A DNA stretch of 44,056 nucleotides from Clostridia bacterium (GCA_017550035.1 JAFYLS010000007.1:1-44056); one strand, 5' to 3'; numbered from the stretch's first letter, positions 32,453 to 41,302 are shown. Notes: generated by a model not told the origin, from the sequence alone. A program made the numbers and translations.

Positions 32453-33505
32453 ATGAAAGTTGCAATCATCGGTTGCGGTACCATCGCGAACTCTGCCCAC
32501 ATCCCTGCTTACATGAAGAACCCCGAAGTGGAAATCAAGTATTTCTGCGACATCATCATCGAACGCGCCGAAAAGGCCGTGAAGGATTACGGCTGCGGCA
32601 TTGCCGTGAAGGACTACCACGAAGTGCTGGCCGATCCCGAAGTGGTTGCCATTTCTGTGTGTACTCCCAACTACATGCACTGCCAGATTTCCTGCGACGC
32701 CATGCGCGCCGGCAAGCATGTGCTGTGCGAAAAGCCTGCTGCCCGTACCTATGCCGAGGCGCTGGAAATGCAGAAGGTGCAGCATGAAACCGGCATGACG
32801 CTGAACATCGGCGTTGTGAACCGCTTCAACGACAGCGTGCGCCGCATCAAGGAATACATCGATGCCGGCAAGCTGGGCGATGTGCATCACGTGTACGTTT
32901 CCTTCCGCGCTCACCGTTCCATCCCCGGTCTGGGCGGTGCTTTCACCACCAAGGCCATCGCCGGCGGCGGCGCGCTGATCGACTGGGGCGTTCACTATCT
33001 GGATATCGTAATGTTCTGCACCGGCGACCCCGCTCCCAAGACCGTGACCGGCGAAGCCTTCTGCAAGCTGGGCAAGGATATGCCCAACTACATCTACAAG
33101 GACATGTGGTCTGAAATGACCAAGGATCTGAACGGCACCTACGACGTGGATGACTCCGTCACCGCGCTCATCCGTACCGAAGGTCCCGTCATTACCGTGA
33201 ACGGCGCCTGGGCTCAGAACATCGGCGAATCCGAACAGTTCATCGACTTCATGGGCGACAAGGGCGGCATCCGTCTGCAGTACGGCGGCTACTTCACCTA
33301 TTACACCGCCGAACACGGCTCTCTGGTTTCCTATCAGCCCGATTTCAAGATGAGCCATATGTTCGAAAACGAAATCAACGGCTTTGTAAACTGCATCAAG
33401 ACCGGCGAAAAGCTGCCTTCCCACATCGACACCGTCATCATCACCGCCAAGATGATGCAGGCCATCTACGATTCTTCCGACGCTCACGAAGAAATCAAGC
33501 TGTAA
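32453..33505 (+). CDS. Gfo/Idh/MocA-family oxidoreductase
   Basis: 350 residues. The N-terminal Rossmann domain has GCGTIANSAHIPAY (NAD(P) site), and the family signature GKHVLCEKPAARTYAEA follows with the catalytic Lys-Pro. The C-terminal sheet domain has GGGALIDWGVHYLDI, with the active-site D-x-x-x-H pair. Members oxidise or reduce sugars, inositols or related polyols with NAD(P); the substrate is unknown, and the two TIM-barrel isomerases in the window are natural partners by family but sit in other units. A strong AAAGGAG site leads the ATG. Codon bias is very strong (C-ending codons), as in the redox operon. Confidence 0.85.
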   Translation: MKVAIIGCGTIANSAHIPAYMKNPEVEIKYFCDIIIERAEKAVKDYGCGIAVKDYHEVLADPEVVAISVCTPNYMHCQISCDAMRAGKHVLCEKPAARTYAEALEMQKVQHETGMTLNIGVVNRFNDSVRRIKEYIDAGKLGDVHHVYVSFRAHRSIPGLGGAFTTKAIAGGGALIDWGVHYLDIVMFCTGDPAPKTVTGEAFCKLGKDMPNYIYKDMWSEMTKDLNGTYDVDDSVTALIRTEGPVITVNGAWAQNIGESEQFIDFMGDKGGIRLQYGGYFTYYTAEHGSLVSYQPDFKMSHMFENEINGFVNCIKTGEKLPSHIDTVIITAKMMQAIYDSSDAHEEIKL

Positions 33506-33521
33506 TTTCAGACAATATCAG

Positions 33522-33546
33522 GCGCCCGGGTTTCCGGGCGCTTTTT
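33522..33546 (+). terminator. Terminator of the Gfo/Idh/MocA gene
   Basis: An eight-base-pair GC stem (33522-33529 with 33534-33541), GTTT loop, five T residues. Confidence 0.88.
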
Positions 33547-33564
33547 GTTTTGTCTTTGCAATAA

Positions 33565-33583
33565 TTAGATAAATATCAAAATA
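33565..33583. promoter_or_regulatory. Twin operator, upstream copy (ArsR-type)
   Basis: A 19-base element whose core GATAAATATC (33568-33577) is palindromic apart from its central pair. It is 18/19 identical to the copy at 33629-33647, and lies just before the -35. Confidence 0.6.
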
Positions 33584-33587
33584 GATG

Positions 33588-33616
33588 TTGACAAAGGGAA
33601 ATGATTGTGATAGGAT
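33588..33616 (+). promoter_or_regulatory. Promoter of the ArsR-DUF2087 operon
   Basis: Consensus TTGACA (33588-33593), 17-base spacer, TAGGAT (33611-33616) with TGA in front. It is flanked by the two operator copies. Confidence 0.75.
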
Positions 33617-33628
33617 ATGGGTGTCCGG

Positions 33629-33647
33629 TTAGATAATTATCAAAATA
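33629..33647. promoter_or_regulatory. Twin operator, downstream copy (ArsR-type)
   Basis: The core GATAATTATC (33632-33641) is a perfect palindrome. It lies over the start of the transcript, 64 bases centre to centre from the upstream copy, a layout that would let the operon's own regulator block transcription. Confidence 0.6.
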
Positions 33648-33663
33648 AAACGAGGTGAGAACA

Positions 33664-33999
33664 ATGTTTGAACAGAAATTGAATGAAATGCTATCTCAGC
33701 TGCTGGCGGAAGAAAAGCAGCTTGTGCAGCAGAACCGGAAGGACGAAGCGGCTTTTGTACGTATCCGCAGCAATATTGTGAATATCGGCAAAACGGTATG
33801 GCAAGTGGTGGTGCGGACTGAAAAGGAAGAAAACCGCAGAGAGATTTATCTTGGCAAAATGGCAGCGCTGCGCATGGCGTGGCAGGAAAGCCTTAGTCAG
33901 GCGGAGAAATATGAAGACCATGACAAGGTAATGATCGAAACAATGAAGCTGAGCATGCTGGAGCAGGTGCTCCGTATGTTTGAGGAGAGTGCGGCATGA
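33664..33999 (+). CDS. Small helical protein of unknown function, first gene of an ArsR operon
   Basis: 111 residues, highly charged, almost entirely helix-forming (EQKLNEMLSQLLAEEKQ..., ending LEQVLRMFEESAA), with no signal peptide, membrane segment or cysteine. I recognise no domain. It follows a GAGGTGA ribosome site and overlaps the ArsR regulator by four bases (ATGA), so the two are translated together. Such a partner could modulate the regulator or bind the same ligand, but nothing in the sequence shows this. Confidence 0.7.
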   Translation: MFEQKLNEMLSQLLAEEKQLVQQNRKDEAAFVRIRSNIVNIGKTVWQVVVRTEKEENRREIYLGKMAALRMAWQESLSQAEKYEDHDKVMIETMKLSMLEQVLRMFEESAA

Positions 34000-34547
34000 C
34001 GGAAGAAAAGGCCATTGCGCTGTTTAAGTGCCTTGCAGACCGTTCCCGGTTGCAGATCTTGAAATCGCTCATGGAAGAAGATATGTATGTGGAGCGTCTG
34101 GCGGAACGGCTTGCCCTGACCCCTGCTACCATTTCCTTCCATCTGCGGAAACTGGAAGCATCCGGCGCCGTGAAAAGCCGCAAGGAACAGTATTATACCA
34201 TTTATTCTGTGGAAAAAGATGTGTTCAGGCTGAACCTTCTGGACGTGGTCATGGAAAAATCGGCCGAGGTGGATGAGCAGCTGCAGCGTGAGCAGCAGTA
34301 CCGCCAGAAAGTGCTGGATACGTTCTTTGTATACGGAAAACTGACAAGCATTCCCGCTCAGCGGAAAAAGAAGCGAATCTGTCTGGAAAAGATTGCGGAG
34401 GATTTTGAAATCAGCCGTGTTTATGAAGAAAAGGAAGTTAATGAGTTGATCCTGCGCTATCATGAAGATTACTGCACCATCCGCAGAGATATGATTGCGG
34501 AAGGCATCTTCAAACGCGAAGGTACGCTGTATACGCGAATGGAATGA
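33996..34547 (+). CDS. ArsR-family regulator with C-terminal DUF2087
   Basis: 183 residues. The N-terminal ArsR winged helix is clear (LFKCLADRSRLQILKSL..., recognition region TPATISFHLRKLEASGAV). The C-terminal 60 residues match DUF2087 (RICLEKIAEDFE, YEEKEVNELILRYHEDYCTIRRDMI). There is no metal-binding ELCVCDL motif, so it is not an arsenic or cadmium sensor. It probably represses its own operon through the two palindromic sites around the promoter. The effector is unknown. It overlaps the preceding small gene by four bases and is followed after ten bases by an isomerase. Confidence 0.88.
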   Translation: MTEEKAIALFKCLADRSRLQILKSLMEEDMYVERLAERLALTPATISFHLRKLEASGAVKSRKEQYYTIYSVEKDVFRLNLLDVVMEKSAEVDEQLQREQQYRQKVLDTFFVYGKLTSIPAQRKKKRICLEKIAEDFEISRVYEEKEVNELILRYHEDYCTIRRDMIAEGIFKREGTLYTRME

Positions 34548-34557
34548 GGTGAAGTGG

Positions 34558-35346
34558 ATGCGCCTTGGCATGCCTGCATTGATCGAAATGGATACCGTAG
34601 AGCAAAATGCTGCCCTGTGCCGGGAACTGGGTCTGGATTTTATTGAGCTTAATGCCAATCTGCCCATGTATCAGCGGCCGGATGCGGCGCACTTTGGTCA
34701 GGTGGCGGCGGATTACGGTGTCTTCTATACCATCCATCTGGATGACAATATGGATGTGTGCGATTTCAATCCCCGGGTAGCTAAGGCGTATACCGATACG
34801 GTGAAGGAAACCATCCATACTGCACTGGAGATGCAGGTGCCGCTTCTGAACATGCATCTGAGCCGCGGTGCGTACTTTACCCTGCCGGAGAAAAAGGTGT
34901 ATCTGATTGAAAAATACCGGGCGGATTATCTTTCCCGCATGGCGGCGTTCCGCGAAATGTGCGAAAGAGAAATCGGGGAAAGCGGACTGGTGATCACCGT
35001 GGAAAACACCACCGGATTTACGCCTGTGCAGCAGGAAGCGGCGGATGTACTGCTTCAAAGTCCGGTGTTTCATCTGAACTACGATGTGGGGCACAATGCC
35101 TGCACGGGCGGCGGAGATGAAACGCTGATTCTGTCCCGTATGGAAAAACTGCGCCATATGCATTTGCATGATGCGTGCCCGGAGAAAAAGCAGGACCATA
35201 TGACGCTGGGAACAGGTGAGTTGGATATTCCGCGTTTGATTGATTTGATGCGGGATGGGGACAAAAGCGTGGTCATTGAAGTGAAAACGGAAGATGCATT
35301 GCGCAGGAGCGTAGGCTGGCTAAGGCAGAAAGGAATCATGGCATGA
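34558..35346 (+). CDS. TIM-barrel isomerase/endonuclease-like protein of the ArsR operon
   Basis: 262 residues, AP-endonuclease-2 superfamily. Typical ligand strands are present: LNMHLSRG, ITVENTTGF (E), LNYDVGHNA (D/H pair), HMHLHDA and a final VVIEVKT (E). These positions hold a metal cluster in endonuclease IV and sugar isomerases. DNA-specific features of Nfo are not evident, so a sugar or polyol substrate is more likely. The ATG at 34558 follows GAGGTG. Its stop overlaps the next gene's start by four bases. Confidence 0.78.
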   Translation: MRLGMPALIEMDTVEQNAALCRELGLDFIELNANLPMYQRPDAAHFGQVAADYGVFYTIHLDDNMDVCDFNPRVAKAYTDTVKETIHTALEMQVPLLNMHLSRGAYFTLPEKKVYLIEKYRADYLSRMAAFREMCEREIGESGLVITVENTTGFTPVQQEAADVLLQSPVFHLNYDVGHNACTGGGDETLILSRMEKLRHMHLHDACPEKKQDHMTLGTGELDIPRLIDLMRDGDKSVVIEVKTEDALRRSVGWLRQKGIMA

Positions 35347-36029
35347 AGGAAACCGGAATGACAACAGCATTGTTTGCGCAGGCTATATTGAAGTTTATGC
35401 TGGGTGTGGTGTTGGTGGGTGTGCTCATTTTTGTGCCTGCAGGTACGCTTCGATATGCGAACGGCTGGCTGCTGGTGGGCATCCTGTTTGTGCCCATGTT
35501 CCTGGCGGGCATTGTGATGATGGTCAAAAATCCCGGTCTTCTGCAAAGCCGTTTGAAGGCGAAGGAGCAGGAAAAAGAGCAGCAGACGGTGGTGAAACTG
35601 AGCGGGCTTATGTTCATTGCGGGTTTTGTACTGGCAGGGCTGGATTTCAGGTTTCAATGGCTGCCTTTGCCCGGGTGGGTATCCGCTTTGGGCGCAGCAG
35701 TTTTTCTGCTCAGCTATGCACTGTATGCCGAAGTGCTGCGGGAAAACACTTATTTATCCCGTACGGTGGAAGTGGTGGAAGGTCAGCGGGTGATTGATAC
35801 CGGACTGTATGCCGTGGTGCGCCATCCTATGTACGCTGTTACGCTGGTTCTGTTTATCAGCATACCGCTGGTGTTGGGGTCGCTGATTTCCCTTGTCTGC
35901 TTTGCAGCGTATCCGTTCATTATTGCCAAACGGATTCTGAACGAGGAAAAGGTGCTGGAGGAGCAATTGGCCGGGTACAGCGAATACAGGAAGAAAGTAA
36001 AATACCGTTTGATTCCCTTTGTTTGGTAA
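35343..36029 (+). CDS. Isoprenylcysteine carboxyl methyltransferase-like membrane protein
   Basis: 228 residues with about five membrane helices. The C-terminal region has the ICMT/PEMT motif: V-R-H-P-M-Y-A (the RHPxY signature for AdoMet binding) followed by two helices and the E-E-x-x-L-x-x-x-x-x-x-Y-x-x-Y-x-x-x-V end (NEEKVLEEQLAGYSEYRKKV). Bacterial members probably methylate lipids or small hydrophobic molecules; prenylated proteins are unlikely. It is the last gene of the ArsR-DUF2087 operon and overlaps the isomerase by four bases (ATGA). Confidence 0.8.
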   Translation: MKETGMTTALFAQAILKFMLGVVLVGVLIFVPAGTLRYANGWLLVGILFVPMFLAGIVMMVKNPGLLQSRLKAKEQEKEQQTVVKLSGLMFIAGFVLAGLDFRFQWLPLPGWVSALGAAVFLLSYALYAEVLRENTYLSRTVEVVEGQRVIDTGLYAVVRHPMYAVTLVLFISIPLVLGSLISLVCFAAYPFIIAKRILNEEKVLEEQLAGYSEYRKKVKYRLIPFVW

Positions 36030-36032
36030 AAC

Positions 36033-36063
36033 AAAAAGCACAGGAATTTCTCCTGTGCTTTTT
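36033..36063. terminator. Bidirectional terminator between the ArsR operon and plsY
   Basis: A perfect 13-base-pair stem (36033-36045 with 36051-36063), five-base loop, A run before and T run after. Confidence 0.92.
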
Positions 36064-36077
36064 ACATGCAGGGAATA

Positions 36078-36674
36078 TTAGGATTTTTTCTTGAAGCTCA
36101 GCTTGTTTTCCGTGCCGTTCATCAGGCGCTGAATGTTGGCGCGGTGGCGGTAGAAACTGAGCGCGGCCAGCGCCAGCGCCCATACGCCCACGGGCCAGAA
36201 AGGTTCGGTGATGATCAGCAGAATGGCGAACAGGGAAAGCAGCGTCAGGCTGCCGGCGGAAATGTATTTGGTCTTCCAGATGACCAGAATAGCAACGGCG
36301 CCTGCGATAATGCCCTGCCAGAAGAACAGGAACATGACAGCGATGGAGCAGGCCACGCCTTTTCCGCCCTTGAAATCATAGAACACGGGCCAGTTGTGAC
36401 CAATGACCACTGCGAAGGAGGCGATCAGCGCGCCGCTCTGGCCGCCGATCCACTTGCCCAGCAGCATGGCGAGCATGGCTTTCAGGAAATCACCGGCAAA
36501 GGTCATGGCGCCTTTTTTGACGCCCAGCACACGCAAAACGTTGGTAGCGCCGGTGTTCTTGCTGCCTTCGGTGCGCAGATCATGGCCGGAGTTTTTTGCA
36601 ACCAGAAGCCCGGTGGAAATACAGCCCATCAGATAGGCTGCCACGGCGATGAAGATATATTTCCAGATGATCAT
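36078..36674 (-). CDS. plsY: Glycerol-3-phosphate acyltransferase PlsY
   Basis: 198 residues with five or so membrane helices. The three PlsY motifs are present: the cytoplasmic loop R-T-E-G-S-K-N-T-G-A-T-N (motif 1), GHNWPVFYDFKGGKGVA (motif 2, glycine-rich phosphate site) and the distal helix pair. It transfers an acyl group from acyl-phosphate to glycerol-3-phosphate at the membrane, the first step of phospholipid synthesis. It overlaps der by four bases, the common plsY-der gene order in Bacillota. Confidence 0.95.
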   Translation of the reverse strand: MIIWKYIFIAVAAYLMGCISTGLLVAKNSGHDLRTEGSKNTGATNVLRVLGVKKGAMTFAGDFLKAMLAMLLGKWIGGQSGALIASFAVVIGHNWPVFYDFKGGKGVACSIAVMFLFFWQGIIAGAVAILVIWKTKYISAGSLTLLSLFAILLIITEPFWPVGVWALALAALSFYRHRANIQRLMNGTENKLSFKKKS

Positions 36675-38020
36675 CGTTTGATGTCCTCCTTGTTCTTCTC
36701 GCGCAGGTTGAAGCGGATGGGCGTGCCTTCAAAACCGAACGCCTTGCGCAGGCAGTTTTCCAGATAGCGCTGGTAGGAGAAGTGCATCAGTTCTTCAGCG
36801 TTGATGAACAGGGAGAAGGTGGGCGGGCATACGGAACTTTCGGTGCCGTAGTAGATCTTCAATTTGCGGCCGGCAATGGTGGGGGGCTGCAGCGCCATTT
36901 GGGCGTCGCCCAGCACATCGTTGAGGGCGCCGGTACCCACGCGGCGGGAGTACTGCTCGTAGGCGGCGTCCACCTGGGGGAACACGTTGACTACGCGCTG
37001 GCCGGTGAGGGCGGAAATGAACAGCACATTTGCATAGTCCATGAACTTCAGGTCGGACAGCACCTGCTTGCGGAAATTCTCCAGCGTGCCGGTTTCCTTT
37101 TCCAAAGCATCCCACTTGTTTACGATGACCACGCAGGCCTTGCCTTCATCACGGACCAGACCGGCAATGCGGGCGTCCTGATCGGTCACACCTTCCTGCG
37201 CATCGATAAGCAGCAGCGCCACATCGCAGTGGCGGATGGCGGTCAGGGAACGAATCACGCTGTAGCGTTCCAGCGATTCATCTTCGATGGCGCGCTTGCG
37301 GCGGATGCCGGCGGTGTCGATGATGTTGTAGGTCTGCCCGTGGGGGGCGGTAAAACGGGTGTCAATGGCGTCGCGGGTGGTGCCGGGAATGTTGGACACC
37401 ATGGTGCGTTCCTGACCCAGCAGACGGTTCACCAGAGAACTTTTACCCACGTTGGGACGGCCTACCACGGCCAGCTGGATGACCGTTTCTTCTTCGTCGA
37501 TTTCGTCTTCCTCCTGCGGGGGGAAATGGCTGACGATCTCGTCCAGAAGATCGCCAAGACCCAGCATGTTAGCGGCAGAAATGCCCATGGGGTCGCCAAG
37601 ACCCAGCGCATAGAACTCATAGAGCACATCGTTGAGACCGGCATGGTCCAGTTTATTGACCACCAGCAGCACGGGCTTATGGGTGCGGCGCAGCATGTTG
37701 GCCACTTCTTCGTCGTCCGGAGTCATGCCGGCGCGGGCGTCGGTGAAAAAGCAGATGACATCTGCCATTTCCATGGCCAGTTCGGCCTGATGGCGCATCT
37801 GGGAAAGCAGCACGTCATCAGACTTGGGGTCGATGCCGCCGGTATCGATCATGGTGAACTTGCGGCCCATCCATTCGGTATCGGCGTAGATGCGGTCACG
37901 GGTAACGCCGGGAATATCTTCCACGATGGCGATGCGGTGACCGGAGATTTTGTTGAAGAAAGTGGATTTGCCCACATTGGGGCGGCCGACGATGGCCACC
38001 AGAGGTCTTGCGGATGCCAT
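36671..38020 (-). CDS. der: Ribosome assembly GTPase Der (EngA)
   Basis: 449 residues with the diagnostic tandem GTPase domains. The first has GRPNVGKST, DTGG and NKLD; the second has GRPNVGKSS, DTAGI and NKWD. A C-terminal KH-like domain (after about residue 355) ends with the conserved R-F-x-L-R-E motif (IRFNLREKNKE). It acts in maturation of the 50S subunit and is essential in most bacteria. ATG 38020 follows AAGGAG. A 60-base gap to the upstream DUF512 gene holds no clear promoter. Confidence 0.96.
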   Translation of the reverse strand: MASARPLVAIVGRPNVGKSTFFNKISGHRIAIVEDIPGVTRDRIYADTEWMGRKFTMIDTGGIDPKSDDVLLSQMRHQAELAMEMADVICFFTDARAGMTPDDEEVANMLRRTHKPVLLVVNKLDHAGLNDVLYEFYALGLGDPMGISAANMLGLGDLLDEIVSHFPPQEEDEIDEEETVIQLAVVGRPNVGKSSLVNRLLGQERTMVSNIPGTTRDAIDTRFTAPHGQTYNIIDTAGIRRKRAIEDESLERYSVIRSLTAIRHCDVALLLIDAQEGVTDQDARIAGLVRDEGKACVVIVNKWDALEKETGTLENFRKQVLSDLKFMDYANVLFISALTGQRVVNVFPQVDAAYEQYSRRVGTGALNDVLGDAQMALQPPTIAGRKLKIYYGTESSVCPPTFSLFINAEELMHFSYQRYLENCLRKAFGFEGTPIRFNLREKNKEDIKR

Positions 38021-38080
38021 GTTTATCTGAACTCCTTACAGTAGTCGGTTGGGGAAAGGTGCTCTTTGCAGACAATATAC

Positions 38081-39376
38081 TCAACCCAGAAGCGCTTCAA
38101 AGAGTGCTTCGCCGTTTTGTGCGGGCACCACATAAAGCGGTGCGGGGAGTTTGCTTTTCAGTTCGTCGATGCTCATATCATCCAGGAAAAGGTCGCCCTC
38201 ATTGCGCAGCGTGCAGTCTGCCAGCAGAATTTCGTCGGTATCCGCATCTTTCAGCTGTGCTGCGATGTCACCGCCGGTGAGCAGGCCGGTTACGGTGACG
38301 GTGTGCCCGAAGAAATCGTTTTTGATGGGCTGCACCTGCCATGCAACTTCTTTGGGGCAGTAGGTATTCAGCCAGCGTTCCATGGTGGGGGCAATGGATG
38401 TGCCGCAGGCGATCAGCACACGGCGCTTCCGAGCCTTGCGGTGTTCCTGGGAATGGGCGTATTTCAGGTCCTCCTCCAACTGGCGGATCATGCCCACGCC
38501 GTTTTCAATTTGGGCGTAGGTTTCATAATCCTCATCCGAGGGGATTTCCTGACCGGTGATGCAGTAGAATTCATCTGCCGGGAACACAAAGCGGCTGCCG
38601 CAGTAATCCATGCAGATCTTCTGCCACTTTCTGGCAATCTCTATCACGGGCAGCGCCGTTTCCTTGGTGTAGGGCTTGAGGTCATCCAGTCCTTCCCGGT
38701 AGCGGGTCAGCCCCACCGGCACCAGCGCCACGCTTTGGGCGGCGGGGGAGAGGCAGACCAGATCGTGAATGGTTTTTTCCAGTTGATCGCCATCGTTCCA
38801 GCCGGGGCAGAGCACCACCTGGCAGTGGAAGCGGATGCCTGCGTCCTTCAGGCGCTGCAAGCGCTGCATCAGCAATCCTGCAGACGGGTTGCGCAGCATT
38901 TTTTTGCGCAATTCCATATCCGTAGTATGCACGGAAATATACAGGGGGCTGGCGTGACGGCGGATGATGCGTTCAAACTCCTCGTCGCTCACGTTGGTCA
39001 AAGTGATAAAGTTGCCCATCATCAGCGACATGCGCCAGTCGTCATCCTTCACATACAGCGTATCCCGGCAGCCCGGACGCATTTGCCGGACAAAGCAGAA
39101 CACGCAGTTGTTTTTGCACAGCATGGGTTTGCAGATCATGGTATCTTCCATGGCAAGGCCTAGATTTTCCCATGCATCCTTACGGATCAGCACATGCCGT
39201 TCTTGGCCGTCCGGATCCTGAACCAGAATGTCCAGATTTTCTTCAGCAATCAATGCCTGGTAATCGATCTCGTCGATCACTTCTTCTCCGTTGATGGAGA
39301 GGATTACATCTCCGCCCTTCAGACCGTGCTTTGCGCCCGATCCCAGGGGGTCTGCATGCACAATTCTGTGAGCCAT
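38081..39376 (-). CDS. DUF512/PDZ radical-SAM-like iron-sulfur protein
   Basis: 431 residues. An N-terminal PDZ-like domain (GLKGGDVILSINGEEV...) precedes a cysteine set C-x3-C-x2-C (CKNNCVFC, about residues 89-96), the arrangement of radical-SAM iron-sulfur sites. It is followed by the DUF512 region. The family sits next to der and plsY in most Clostridia, as here, but its role is unknown; a link to ribosome or tRNA work is suggested only by that context. ATG 39376 follows AGGAGG; upstream in-frame codons lack a ribosome site. It has its own promoter and probably heads the DUF512-der-plsY transcript. Confidence 0.88.
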   Translation of the reverse strand: MAHRIVHADPLGSGAKHGLKGGDVILSINGEEVIDEIDYQALIAEENLDILVQDPDGQERHVLIRKDAWENLGLAMEDTMICKPMLCKNNCVFCFVRQMRPGCRDTLYVKDDDWRMSLMMGNFITLTNVSDEEFERIIRRHASPLYISVHTTDMELRKKMLRNPSAGLLMQRLQRLKDAGIRFHCQVVLCPGWNDGDQLEKTIHDLVCLSPAAQSVALVPVGLTRYREGLDDLKPYTKETALPVIEIARKWQKICMDYCGSRFVFPADEFYCITGQEIPSDEDYETYAQIENGVGMIRQLEEDLKYAHSQEHRKARKRRVLIACGTSIAPTMERWLNTYCPKEVAWQVQPIKNDFFGHTVTVTGLLTGGDIAAQLKDADTDEILLADCTLRNEGDLFLDDMSIDELKSKLPAPLYVVPAQNGEALFEALLG

Positions 39377-39406
39377 GGGAGCCTCCTGCAACAATTTTCC
39401 ATCCTT

Positions 39407-39435
39407 ATTATCCCACAAAACGCCTGGTTCGTCAA
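39407..39435 (-). promoter_or_regulatory. Promoter of the DUF512-der-plsY unit
   Basis: Minus-strand TTGACG (39435-39430), 17-base spacer, GATAAT (39412-39407), 31 bases before the start codon. Confidence 0.7.
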
Positions 39436-39506
39436 GAACGGGAAAACGGGTATCAAAACCGGGGAAAGTGCGCATGCTGTATGCAAAAAAACGGGAGGGA
39501 AATCCA

Positions 39507-40436
39507 ATGCATACAAGAACGGATCTGGCCATAGAAAGGTACCTGGATACGGAGGATGGCGCGGGAGTACGCCACAGCATCTGCCGGGATGGCAGTCTGG
39601 AAATCAGCGAGGTGGAAATTCTGACAGCGGATGCCGCAAAACGGATGGGAAAGGAAAAGGGCAAGTACATCACACTGTCGGATGAAGCGCTGGGGGATAC
39701 CGTCATGGACGAAGAAAAGCGCAGGGCGTTAGCGGAAGCGCTGGCGGAAAAGGTGGAAGCGCTTTTGCCGATCGATGGCTGCGTGTTGGTGGTGGGACTT
39801 GGAAACCGGCAGATTACAGCGGATGCACTGGGCAGCCGTACGGTGGAAAAAATGCTGGTTACGCGGCATATGGCGGAAAATCAGTCTGCGCCGCTTGCAG
39901 ATTTCCGAAGCGTTTGCGCCGTGTCCCCGGGCGTGCTGGGCATTACAGGTATTGAAACGGCGGAAATGGTGCGGGGTGTGGTGGAAAAGGTGCATCCGTG
40001 TGCCGTCATAGCGGTGGATGCATTGGCGGCCCGGGAGGCAAAAAGAATCGGTACTGTATTGCAGGTGACGGATACGGGCATCTGCCCGGGCAGCGGGGTG
40101 GGTAATCATCGAGTGGGGCTGCAGAAAAGCACATTGGGGGTGCCGGTCATTGCCGTGGGTGTGCCCATGGTGGTGTATGCCAGCACCATTGCCAGGGATG
40201 CGCTTTCCTATCTGGTGGAAGAGCTGGCGCTGCCGGGTGAAGAACAAGAACAGGCTGTAGACGGCATGGTCGGCAGGGTGACGGAAAAATGCCTGGGAGA
40301 ATTGGTGGTTACGCCCCGGGATGTGGATGAACTGGTAGGAAGGGTGGCGTCCGTGGTGGCGCTGGGGATTAATATGGCGCTGCAAAAGCATCTGGGAGCG
40401 GAAGATATTTTGTTCCTGACGAATGATCACATCTGA
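39507..40436 (+). CDS. gpr: Germination protease GPR
   Basis: 309 residues. The opening RTDLAIE is the conserved start of the mature protease, and the body carries VVGLGNRQITADALG, the region VCAVSPGVLGITGIET and VIAVDALAAR typical of GPR. This aspartic-type protease is made as an inactive zymogen in the forespore and degrades small acid-soluble proteins at germination. The ATG at 39507 follows GGGAGGG. A forespore sigma-factor promoter is expected but the -35/-10 pair in the gap is too weak for me to call. Followed by spoIIP, the usual pairing. Confidence 0.95.
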   Translation: MHTRTDLAIERYLDTEDGAGVRHSICRDGSLEISEVEILTADAAKRMGKEKGKYITLSDEALGDTVMDEEKRRALAEALAEKVEALLPIDGCVLVVGLGNRQITADALGSRTVEKMLVTRHMAENQSAPLADFRSVCAVSPGVLGITGIETAEMVRGVVEKVHPCAVIAVDALAAREAKRIGTVLQVTDTGICPGSGVGNHRVGLQKSTLGVPVIAVGVPMVVYASTIARDALSYLVEELALPGEEQEQAVDGMVGRVTEKCLGELVVTPRDVDELVGRVASVVALGINMALQKHLGAEDILFLTNDHI

Positions 40437-40467
40437 AGCAGCATATACATCCATGAGGTGAATGTGG

Positions 40468-41235
40468 ATGCGCAAGGTGCTGTGCATGTTTTTGTGTGCG
40501 GGAATGATGCTTTTATGCCCCGGTGTCTGCGGGGAAGAGGGTGTGGAAAATGCTCCCCGTTCCTTTCATGTGGAAGTGATTTCCGTGGGGCAAGAGAATT
40601 CTGCAGCACCGCGGATCTATATTTACCATACCCATACCTGCGAAGCCTTTGATCCGTCAGGCGGTATGTACAAAGAAACGGAAAAGTGGCGCACGCGGGA
40701 CAGTGCCAACAACATGGTGCGGGTGGGGGAGGAACTGACGAAGCTGCTCAGAAAAGCCGGCTTTTTTGTGTATCATGATGTAACGGAATATGAGCTGCCG
40801 GATATTTCCACAGCTTACGCCCGTTCCCTGGACGCATTGGAAAAAACCATGGATGCGCCGTTTGATTTGTACCTGGATCTGCACAGGGATTCTTATTCGA
40901 TTGGCAATGGCGCAAATACGGTGGAAAAGGATGGCAGGATCTATGCCCGTCTTCTTTTTCTGGTGGGAAAAGGCAGCGGTCAGACCGGAGTGGATGAAAA
41001 GCCGGACTGGCAGCGGAATGAACGGATTGCATCTGCCTTATCCGATGGCATGAATGATCTGGTGCCGGAAATCTGCCGCGGTGTTTCGCTTAAAAGCGGC
41101 AGATACAATCAGCACATTCAGCCTGCCTGCTTGCTGGTAGAAGTGGGAAACAACAAAAATCTGCTGTCGGAGGCACTGGCAGCCATGGAACCGCTGGCGC
41201 TGTCTGTCTGCCGTTATTTTGACGCGCTTCATTGA
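40468..41235 (+). CDS. spoIIP: Stage II sporulation protein P (SpoIIP), septal peptidoglycan hydrolase
   Basis: 255 residues, short for the family. A signal peptide or membrane anchor (MRKVLCMFLCAGMMLLCPG) comes first. The catalytic region has the zinc-site motifs HTHTCEAF (His and Glu), LDLHRD and the end RYNQH...LLVEVGNNKN. With SpoIID and SpoIIM it thins the septal wall during engulfment, with amidase and endopeptidase activity. The ATG at 40468 is chosen: GAGGTG lies seven bases before it, while the ATG at 40462 is too close. It is in an operon with gpr and ends at a terminator overlapping its last codons. Confidence 0.93.
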   Translation: MRKVLCMFLCAGMMLLCPGVCGEEGVENAPRSFHVEVISVGQENSAAPRIYIYHTHTCEAFDPSGGMYKETEKWRTRDSANNMVRVGEELTKLLRKAGFFVYHDVTEYELPDISTAYARSLDALEKTMDAPFDLYLDLHRDSYSIGNGANTVEKDGRIYARLLFLVGKGSGQTGVDEKPDWQRNERIASALSDGMNDLVPEICRGVSLKSGRYNQHIQPACLLVEVGNNKNLLSEALAAMEPLALSVCRYFDALH

Positions 41236-41251
41236 CAGCGCGTCCTTTTTT
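41221..41251 (+). terminator. Terminator of gpr-spoIIP
   Basis: An eight-base-pair stem GACGCGCT/AGCGCGTC (41221-41228 and 41237-41244), with the stop codon in the loop, followed by six T residues. Confidence 0.85.
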
Positions 41252-41302
41252 GCGTATGATGGAATAAACCACAATTAAGTCCAGACGAAAGAAAGTGTTC
41301 TT

